From positions 1 through 28,832 of the forward strand of contig NZ_CAMLOV010000060.1 of NCBI RefSeq assembly GCF_946481715.1: DNA of 28,832 nucleotides. The letters are read 5' to 3'. This document shows positions 23,619 to 28,832 of this stretch, piece after piece (position 1 is the first letter of the stretch; each line of letters starts with the position of its first letter). The position numbers and the translations under genes were made by a program. This DNA comes from an uncultured Mucilaginibacter sp. Lineage in GTDB: Bacteria > Bacteroidota > Bacteroidia > Sphingobacteriales > Sphingobacteriaceae. A model generated the notes under the pieces. It ran no database searches. It was given only the letters and a program-made list of their open reading frames with translations, and had not been told where the DNA came from.

Positions 23619-24719
23619 ATGAGAATTATCTTAAAATTCGCGGCTGCAATCGCCGTCTTCTTATTCCTAACTAAAACTAATGTAAACGCGCAGGGTTGCG
23701 TAGCCATCCGCAGTACCGGCGGTTTATGTAACATGGACGAACATCCGGATAGCACCAACTCGGGTGGCGTATGGTTGTTTAACAGCAACAGCCGCTACTA
23801 CCGCTCGTACAAACACTTTGTAGGCTCCGAGGAGCAAAAACAACGTATAGCCCTGGGTACAAACGTAATAAATCACTCTTACGCACAGGACCTTACGCTT
23901 ACCCGCATATTTAACAACCGCTGGTCGTTTGCGTTAGATATCCCAATGCTGGCCAATAGCCGCTCGTCGTTATATGAGCATGGTGGCAAGGAACGCCGTT
24001 ATACGCATTCCTTCGGCGTGGGCGATATCACCCTGAAAGCTTATGCATGGCTGTTAAACCCCACTAAAGCTAAAAAAGGTAACATACAGGCCGGCCTGGG
24101 TATAAAACTGCCTACAGGTTCGTACACCTACCAGGATTATTTTTACAACACGGGTACAGGCGGTGCTAAAACGCTTGGTCCGGTAGATCAGTCTATCCAG
24201 TTAGGCGATGGCGGTACCGGCATTACAACCGAGATCAACACCTATTACAACTTCTCGCATAAATTTGGCTTATACGGTAGCTTTTACTACCTCATCAGCC
24301 CACGCGAAATAAATGGTGTTTCATCTGCCCGCGGTGGTACCCCAAGCGCCAAAGCGGTTGCCAACGGCAGCGATATCATGAGCGTGCCCGATCAGTTGAT
24401 GGTGCGCGCGGGTGCAAATTATGGCGCAGGTAAATTCAATTTCTCTGCCGGTATCCGCTATGAGTGCTTACCTGTAAAAGATCTGGTAGGCGGCAGTAAC
24501 GGTTTCCGCAGGCCGGGTTACATAACTTCGATAGAGCCGGGTGTAACTTACCGCATCAGCAAATTCTCTATATACACGTTTGTACCGGTTGCGATTGTGC
24601 GTAACCGTACCCAAAGCGTGCCCGATAAAATTTCTACCCAGCTAACCGGCGTAGAGAGCCATGGCGATGCTGCATTTGCAGATTATGCTGTAAACCTTGG
24701 CGTATCGTTTAAATTGTAA
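23619..24719 (+). CDS. outer-membrane beta-barrel protein, second of a tandem pair
   Basis: A 366-aa paralogue of the preceding gene: signal peptide (about 1-24), then A-Q-G-C-V-A-I-R, a Y-Y-R-S-Y-K-H-F segment, the R-S-S-L-Y-E-H-G-G-K-E-R loop, G-L-G-I-K-L-P-T-G-S-Y, PVDQSIQLGDGGTGIT and the final L-G-V-S-F-K-L strand. The two are homologous over the full length but clearly diverged, so the duplication is not recent. A cysteine in the second residue after the predicted A-Q cleavage is conserved in both. The A-Q-G-C sequence is a poor lipobox, so lipidation is uncertain. It is the last gene of the cluster, ending 28 bp before the terminator. Confidence 0.82.
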   Translation: MRIILKFAAAIAVFLFLTKTNVNAQGCVAIRSTGGLCNMDEHPDSTNSGGVWLFNSNSRYYRSYKHFVGSEEQKQRIALGTNVINHSYAQDLTLTRIFNNRWSFALDIPMLANSRSSLYEHGGKERRYTHSFGVGDITLKAYAWLLNPTKAKKGNIQAGLGIKLPTGSYTYQDYFYNTGTGGAKTLGPVDQSIQLGDGGTGITTEINTYYNFSHKFGLYGSFYYLISPREINGVSSARGGTPSAKAVANGSDIMSVPDQLMVRAGANYGAGKFNFSAGIRYECLPVKDLVGGSNGFRRPGYITSIEPGVTYRISKFSIYTFVPVAIVRNRTQSVPDKISTQLTGVESHGDAAFADYAVNLGVSFKL

Positions 24720-24746
24720 TAGTAATACGTGTTTAATTGTTTGGTT

Positions 24747-24778
24747 AAAAGCCGGGAGTAGTGACCCCGGCTTTTTTT
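24747..24778 (+). terminator. strong intrinsic terminator of the envelope cluster
   Basis: AAAAGCCGGG (24747-24756) pairs perfectly with CCCGGCTTTT (24766-24775) around a 9-nt loop, and the T-run continues to 24778. The structure is symmetric enough to serve the convergent minus-strand pseudogene as well. Confidence 0.92.
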
Positions 24779-25349
24779 ATTTACCGCTAATCACATCAAA
24801 AGTTTCCTGCACGCCTTTAAACTCAAACTCACAAAACACTTTAGAAGGCACTGCGTCAAACACAGTCGTTTCCAATATCGTCAGCTTGTTGATTTTTGCC
24901 GATTTGTTTATTTCACAATCTTTAAAATGCGGACACAGTTTTTCAAACTGTTGCGAGCCTATTACACGCGCAACCGTAATGTGGGGTTCGTCGCTGCATT
25001 TACCTACTATCTGCCAAAGTTTACTAAACCACCGTGTTGTTTGATGATCCCATTTAATTCGGGCATAAATGGTGAAATTATCAGCGTTTCCAAAGTATCC
25101 GTAACCGTCTATCAGTAACAATCTTTGGCAAAAGATTAACCCTTGGCTATAAACTCAATAATCCGCTACCATGTACATATTTAGGTTTTCGGGGGGAAAT
25201 TGTTAATGGTAATGTGTGGCTTTGCGTTTGCGCTCGGATAATCGCCGATTATTCTTTTTGCTTCGATCTTATTCTGCTGAATAATGGCATTGACTGAAGT
25301 TGGTAACGACAACACAAAGTGGTAAATGGTAAGCTCAGATGTTGATATA
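24777..25349 (-). pseudogene. decayed 2'-5' RNA ligase/2H phosphoesterase gene
   Basis: Two pieces of one gene lie in different frames. The N-terminal piece (about 25340-25181) has Y-H-F-V-L-S-L-P and K-P-H-I-T-I-N-N-F, then runs into a TAA. The C-terminal piece (about 25150-24777) has DGYGYFGN, EPHITVARVI and H-F-K-D-C. Both align with the intact paralogue upstream (DGFKYFE, VPHIPVVRNI, F-K-H-K). Between the pieces are stops in every frame and about 86 nt where roughly 100 would be expected, so at least one indel occurred. A C6 run next to the first stop is a likely slip point. No usable start codon is visible for the N-terminal piece. Both HxT motifs survive. Confidence 0.8.
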
Positions 25350-25982
25350 TTAAAATAATTTCGCCTGTTTCCTCGCTGCAATCTCTGCCTTAGCGGCCTG
25401 TTGCGCTCTCCAGGTGTTTTTCCCCGCCAGACCCGCAGTATTTTTAAAGGGGATGGTTTTATAGGGCTGCCATTTGCCGGCAATGGTGCCAAAAGCTTCG
25501 CGCTGCAATATTTTTAGTTCGGCTATCCAAAAGGGCTCCTGTAGTTTTTTATGCTTAAAATTTGGCCAAAGCTTTTTAAAATCAGTTTCGGGGATATTCC
25601 TAACCACAGGGATATGCGGCACCAAGGCTTTTTTTATGTTGAGGTTCTTGCGCAGCAGGGCAAACCAATCTTCCATAGCGGGCGTGCTGCGTATGTAAGC
25701 ATAGATGGTGTTTTTGCTGTGCAGGTGCTCAAAGTATTTAAAACCATCCATATGCAGCAATACCGGCGGCATGGCTTGCAGGGTGTTTTCCACGCGCTCG
25801 AAAGCTGCCTCAACCATAAAGGGCTTTTGCCTTTCCAGTTGGTTTAGGGTGATAGTGGCCGGCGAGTTCATGCCGCCAAAATCGCCAATGTGATTTACCG
25901 AGGCTTTTTTGTACCGCGCTACCTCCTGCCTGATGTGTTCGGGCGGCGTTAAGAGGAAGAGGTAGTCGGAGTAGCCGGTCAT
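25350..25982 (-). CDS. 2'-5' RNA ligase superfamily protein with altered catalytic motifs
   Basis: A 210-aa member of the 2H phosphoesterase superfamily by overall layout: Y-L-F-L-L-T-P-P at the start, a first motif region S-P-A-T-I-T-L, the H-M-D-G-F-K-Y-F turn and a second motif region V-P-H-I-P-V-V. The canonical first motif H-x-T reads T-I-T here, and the second reads H-I-P instead of H-I-T/S. One catalytic histidine and one threonine are therefore missing, and enzyme activity is doubtful. A basic/alanine-rich C-terminal tail (about 190-210) is unusual and may bind nucleic acid. It is divergent from dinB and directly precedes its decayed paralogue. Confidence 0.75.
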   Translation of the reverse strand: MTGYSDYLFLLTPPEHIRQEVARYKKASVNHIGDFGGMNSPATITLNQLERQKPFMVEAAFERVENTLQAMPPVLLHMDGFKYFEHLHSKNTIYAYIRSTPAMEDWFALLRKNLNIKKALVPHIPVVRNIPETDFKKLWPNFKHKKLQEPFWIAELKILQREAFGTIAGKWQPYKTIPFKNTAGLAGKNTWRAQQAAKAEIAARKQAKLF

Positions 25983-26017
25983 GGTTGAGTTATTTCTTTA
26001 CAAAACTTGCTAATTAT

Positions 26018-26048
26018 TTTAGTATTTCAAACTAAATTTTCATATTTG
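26018..26048 (+). promoter_or_regulatory. possible dinB promoter
   Basis: TTTA (26018-26021), a 19-bp spacer and CATATTTG (26041-26048; consensus TAnnTTTG). The predicted start site falls at or beside the ATG at 26052, so transcription would be almost leaderless. This lowers confidence. Confidence 0.3.
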
Positions 26049-26051
26049 TGC

Positions 26052-27236
26052 ATGGATGCTCAACGGCATATTGTACATATCGACCTCGATTCGTTCTTCG
26101 TATCGGTAGAGCGGAAATTCAACCCTTCGCTTATCGGCAAGGCGGTTATCATCGGCGGCTCGGCAGACAGGGGCGTGGTGGCTTCCTGTAGTTACGAGGC
26201 GAGGGCTTTTGGCGTTCATTCGGCCATGCCTACACGGCAGGCGCTAAAGCTTTGCCCGCATGCTATTGTTATACACGGCACGCACGGGCGCTATTCGGAG
26301 GCTTCCCGCGAGGTTACAGATATCATCCATAAATCGGTGCCCCTTTACCAAAAAACGTCGGTAGATGAGTTCTATATCGACCTAACGGGTATGGACCGTT
26401 TCCACAACCCTTACCAACTGGCAACCGACCTGCGCCAGCGCGTTATTAGCGAAACCGGACTGCCTATTTCCTTCGGGATGGCGGCAAGCAAAACGGTAGC
26501 GAAAATGGCTACCAACCAGGCAAAGCCAAATGGGCAGCTATGGGTAAAGGCAGGGGAGGAGAAGGCGTTTTTAGCGCCCCTCAACATCCGCAAAATACCC
26601 GGGCTTGGCGAGCATACCTGCCAAAAGCTGTACCAGTACGGCATCGAAAAGATTGGCGACCTGCAAAAGGTGAACATCAAATTCCTGGAGGCGGTGTTTG
26701 GCAAAGCCGGTACGTTTATTTACAACAAAGCGCATGGTTTAGATGATACGGAGATCGTAGCGCATACCGGCCGTAAATCTATCTCGACAGAAACCACCTA
26801 CCACAGCGATGTAAAAGATATCCGCACGCTGGAAAATACTTTGGTAAGCATGACCGAAGAACTCGCCGGCAAACTGCGCCGCGAAAACAAGGTGAGCAGT
26901 TGCCTCGCGATAAAAATCCGCTATGCCAATTTCGAAACGCATACCGTTCAGCAAAAAATACCGCTTACAGCGGCGGAGCATATCCTGATACCGGGTATCA
27001 AAAACCTCCTGAAAAAAAGCTGGAACCAGCACCGTCCCATCCGCCTCATCGGTGTTCGCCTTAGCGACCTGTGTACCGGCAGTTACCAGATAAACCTGTT
27101 TGAGGATAACGAGGAACGCATTCGCCTGTATCAGGCCATGGATAATATCAACTTCAGGTATGGCGAGAAAACGGTTTGCCGTGCAGCGGGGATGGAGATA
27201 GGGGCAAGGACGTTTAATCCGTTTATGAGAGGGTAG
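26052..27236 (+). CDS. dinB: DNA polymerase IV (Y-family translesion polymerase)
   Basis: A 394-aa Y-family DNA polymerase, which copies past damaged bases. The palm has HIDLDSFFVSVER (metal-binding D10 with the steric-gate FF) and the catalytic TSVDEFYIDLTG near 103-114. The helix-hairpin-helix thumb contains I-R-K-I-P-G-L-G, and the little finger follows from about 235. Near the end Q-I-N-L-F (about 360) fits the sliding-clamp binding motif QxxLF. The frame opens upstream at 26007, but the ATG at 26052 is immediately followed by the conserved N-terminus. It is monocistronic and converges on the GNAT gene; no LexA box was identified. Confidence 0.96.
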   Translation: MDAQRHIVHIDLDSFFVSVERKFNPSLIGKAVIIGGSADRGVVASCSYEARAFGVHSAMPTRQALKLCPHAIVIHGTHGRYSEASREVTDIIHKSVPLYQKTSVDEFYIDLTGMDRFHNPYQLATDLRQRVISETGLPISFGMAASKTVAKMATNQAKPNGQLWVKAGEEKAFLAPLNIRKIPGLGEHTCQKLYQYGIEKIGDLQKVNIKFLEAVFGKAGTFIYNKAHGLDDTEIVAHTGRKSISTETTYHSDVKDIRTLENTLVSMTEELAGKLRRENKVSSCLAIKIRYANFETHTVQQKIPLTAAEHILIPGIKNLLKKSWNQHRPIRLIGVRLSDLCTGSYQINLFEDNEERIRLYQAMDNINFRYGEKTVCRAAGMEIGARTFNPFMRG

Positions 27237-27237
27237 G

Positions 27238-27321
27238 AGCCCCACCCAAACCCTCCCCGGAAGGGAGGACTTAAAAGCACTAAATAAAGTCTCCCCTGCC
27301 GGGGGAGATTTAGAGGGGGCT
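27238..27321. repeat. REP-like palindromic intergenic element
   Basis: An 84-bp, G/C-run-rich element between convergent genes. It contains two hairpins: CCTCCC with GGGAGG around CGGAA in 27251-27270, and TCTCCCC with GGGGAGA around 27290-27310. An outer pair, AGCCCC (27238-27243) and GGGGCT (27316-27321), closes it. It overlaps the last codons of the GNAT gene and starts 2 bp after the dinB stop. Similar CCCTCCCC...GGGGGAG elements are, as I recall, dispersed between genes in Sphingobacteriaceae. It may terminate both genes. Confidence 0.65.
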
Positions 27322-27840
27322 GAACTCTTTCTTCATCAACAAATCCGTCTGTTCATCGCTGCCAAGTATAAATTTATGGCTGCTGAATATTTTAAAACCT
27401 TCACGTTCGTAAAAGCGGATGGCATTGGCGTTACCTTCCCATACACCCAGCCATATATAGCTAAATTTGGCATCAATAGCGGTTTGGATGGCAAAATCTA
27501 TCAGTTGCTTGCCTATTTGTTGCCCCTGGTATTCTTTGGAAACGTAAATACGTTCTACTTCCAAAGCGTCGCTATCCTGAAATTCGGTTTGGGCGGTACG
27601 GTAATTGAGCTTGATGTAACCGGCGGGTTCGCCATCTCTCATCGCAAAAAAGAAATGAGAATTGGGGTTGGCGAGTTGTTCTTCAAAACTTTGCAACGTG
27701 AAGGCTTTGGAAGCAAATGCTTCCATATCGGCCGGGTTATTCAGATGGGCAAAGGCATCAAAAAACGTCCGGCGGCTTAGTTCCAGCAGACGGACGGACA
27801 AATCGGGTGTTACCCGTTGTATATTAAAAGCAGCAGGCAT
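27310..27840 (-). CDS. GNAT family N-acetyltransferase
   Basis: A 176-aa GNAT enzyme that transfers an acetyl group from acetyl-CoA to an amine. Motif A reads L-E-V-E-R-I-Y-V followed by KEYQGQQIGKQLI (Q-x-x-G-x-Q pyrophosphate loop). Motif B is I-W-L-G-V-W-E-G-N, and the C-terminal A-I-R-F-Y-E-R-E-G-F is the usual tyrosine-containing segment. It resembles the PaiA-like polyamine acetyltransferase group (T-F-F-D-A-F near the start), but this is only suggestive. It lies 14 bp downstream of the membrane protein of the sigma operon. The last codons (E-F-S-P-L) are within a REP-like element, so the C-terminus may have been remodelled by it. Confidence 0.92.
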   Translation of the reverse strand: MPAAFNIQRVTPDLSVRLLELSRRTFFDAFAHLNNPADMEAFASKAFTLQSFEEQLANPNSHFFFAMRDGEPAGYIKLNYRTAQTEFQDSDALEVERIYVSKEYQGQQIGKQLIDFAIQTAIDAKFSYIWLGVWEGNANAIRFYEREGFKIFSSHKFILGSDEQTDLLMKKEFSPL

Positions 27841-27854
27841 AGCCCCAAAAATAC

Positions 27855-28445
27855 TTAATCAAACTGGTTCTGCAAGCGCGAAAGGCGATCTATCATCAGG
27901 TTCAACTTCTCCTGCTCACTGGCAAAAATGCGGCCCTTTAAGTAAAAAGTACAAAACAGCAGCCAGGCAGCGGTTAAGCCATACGCTGCCAATTTAAAGG
28001 CGGTTGTTGCGCTCTGTAAAACTTCAAAAAAGTATAGGGTTAAGCCAATACTCAATAGTAATACATATAAATAATACATCCAGCCGTAAATGGTTGCGCG
28101 GCTCCGTTGGTATTCCTTAAGCCCTTCCAGGTAGGCGGATGGGTTAGTGGTTAAGTCCTGTTTGTGGATGAGGCGGTAATCGCGTATCATCACCAGCACA
28201 TAAATAACCATGGTAGATAAAATAACGGCTATACCGGCATAAGTTACCCAGGAATGGAACACAAAAAACAGCATCACCATAAAAATACCGAATAAGGCCA
28301 GCAGCATACCCGTAATACTCCAGAAAAGGTTGCGCGTTAAGCTGCTCATCCCTTTTTTTACCTGTTTCAGCACTTCGTCTACTCCAACCGGCTCCAGTTT
28401 TGGCTGTCCCTGCCAAACCATCAATAAATGATCAAAGTCTTTCAT
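27855..28445 (-). CDS. four-TM membrane protein, candidate anti-sigma partner
   Basis: A 196-aa protein with a soluble N-terminal part of about 40 residues (M-K-D-F-D-H-L-L-M-V-W-Q-G-Q), then four hydrophobic segments (about 42-64, 68-88, 118-138 and 147-166). A charged C-terminal helix follows (E-Q-E-K-L-N-L-M-I-D-R-L). Its start overlaps the end of the ECF sigma gene by 14 bp, the usual position of an anti-sigma factor. The typical ZAS motif (H-x3-C-x2-C) is absent, so if it restrains the sigma factor it does so by a different N-terminal domain. The family is unnamed to me. Confidence 0.75.
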   Translation of the reverse strand: MKDFDHLLMVWQGQPKLEPVGVDEVLKQVKKGMSSLTRNLFWSITGMLLALFGIFMVMLFFVFHSWVTYAGIAVILSTMVIYVLVMIRDYRLIHKQDLTTNPSAYLEGLKEYQRSRATIYGWMYYLYVLLLSIGLTLYFFEVLQSATTAFKLAAYGLTAAWLLFCTFYLKGRIFASEQEKLNLMIDRLSRLQNQFD

Positions 28446-28832
28446 AATGGTTGTATAATTCGGTTAATTTTTGTTTAATACGATATATCTTCACTCTTAA
28501 ATTCCCTTCTGATATACCCGAAACGTCTGCTATTTCGGGATACGGCACTTCATCAAGCACCAATGTTATTATAATTCTTTCCGACTCTTCCAGCTTAGAT
28601 ATACACTTGTACAGCAAAGCAACCTGTTCATTTTTTGCAGAGAACTCCTCTGGTTTGTTTTCAGCAATTTGTGGGGTCAGCTCATCCTTGGCCTGCCGTT
28701 TTTCCGACCGCAGGTATGTTAAGCAGGTGTTCACCGCAATACGGTAGATCCAGGTTGATATAAGCGCCTGGTTACGAAACTTGTGCAGGTTTTGCCAAAC
28801 CTTTAAAAAGGTTTCCTGCAACAGGTCATTGG
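28432..28832 (-). CDS. ECF-type RNA polymerase sigma factor, 5' end beyond the window
   Basis: Open from the right edge. The visible part begins N-D-L-L-Q-E-T-F-L-K-V-W-Q-N-L (region 2.2-2.3), continues with ISTWIYRIAVNTCLTYLRSE (region 2.4), and ends with region 4 (C-I-S-K-L-E-E-S-E-R, then the HTH PYPEIADVSGISEGNLRVKI). Only the start of region 2 is missing. It belongs to the ECF sigma family that controls envelope or stress genes. It overlaps the next gene, a membrane protein, by 14 bp and probably forms an operon with it and the GNAT gene. The frame's first internal start (TTG near 28821) is not the real one. Confidence 0.92.
   Translation of the reverse strand, partial: NDLLQETFLKVWQNLHKFRNQALISTWIYRIAVNTCLTYLRSEKRQAKDELTPQIAENKPEEFSAKNEQVALLYKCISKLEESERIIITLVLDEVPYPEIADVSGISEGNLRVKIYRIKQKLTELYNHYERL

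Noticed and set aside
24777..25349. Programmed frameshift joining the two 2H-phosphoesterase pieces
   Set aside because: There is no usable start codon, stops occur in all frames between the pieces, and the spacing is short by about a dozen bases. Decay explains this better.
25181..25492. 103-aa minus-strand frame as an independent gene
   Set aside because: Its first half is the out-of-frame shadow of the intact 2H-phosphoesterase gene. Only the last part is meaningful, as the N-terminal piece of the pseudogene.
1..28832. CRISPR arrays, tRNA/rRNA genes, integrases or transposases
   Set aside because: No regular spacer-repeat pattern, cloverleaf, rRNA stretch or recombinase motif was seen on either strand.

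Overview
The window looks like a chromosomal segment from a Sphingobacteriaceae-type member of the Bacteroidota, with Mucilaginibacter or Pedobacter as the closest guess. Supporting signs are the short (286 aa) primary sigma factor, several promoters of the Bacteroidota form TTTG-N19-TAnnTTTG, weak Shine-Dalgarno sites, an ECF sigma factor paired with a membrane protein, and exported proteins and beta-barrels typical of the phylum. I see no rRNA, tRNA, CRISPR array, transposase or phage gene.

Layout. 1-3000 (minus strand): the 5' end of a PhzF-family gene, an ABC ATPase overlapping a 100-aa membrane protein gene, the primary sigma factor gene rpoD with a strong terminator, and an MBL-fold hydrolase. 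3258-4941 (plus): two consecutive short-chain dehydrogenases. 5232-7981: a small conserved protein, then three minus-strand envelope genes (a DoxX-like membrane protein, an exported 130-aa protein, a small membrane protein). 8081-11563: an AraC-type regulator, a complete PhzF gene downstream of an Lrp/AsnC regulator, and a divergent alpha/beta hydrolase. 11636-14632 (minus): a compact three-gene glycan operon (GT87-like membrane protein, GT2 glycosyltransferase, polysaccharide deacetylase) with overlapping reading frames. 14893-18115: a DUF421 membrane protein, a third SDR, a SAM methyltransferase, and a secreted GH130-like protein.

18324-24719 is the most unusual part. A Bacteroidota-type exported protein is followed, across a 96-bp region bounded by 19-bp inverted repeats, by five same-strand genes: an outer-membrane barrel, a PAP2/vanadium-haloperoxidase-like lipoprotein, an internally duplicated DoxX-like membrane protein and two tandem paralogous barrels. 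The run ends at a strong intrinsic terminator. Together they look like an inner-membrane, lipoprotein and outer-membrane envelope module of unknown substrate.

24777-28832: a decayed 2'-5' RNA ligase-like gene that still carries both catalytic HxT motifs lies directly behind an intact paralogue that has lost them. Then come DNA polymerase IV (dinB), a REP-like palindromic element, a GNAT acetyltransferase, a membrane protein and an ECF sigma factor cut by the right edge.

All functional names come from reading motifs and from recalled family features. No database search was run.
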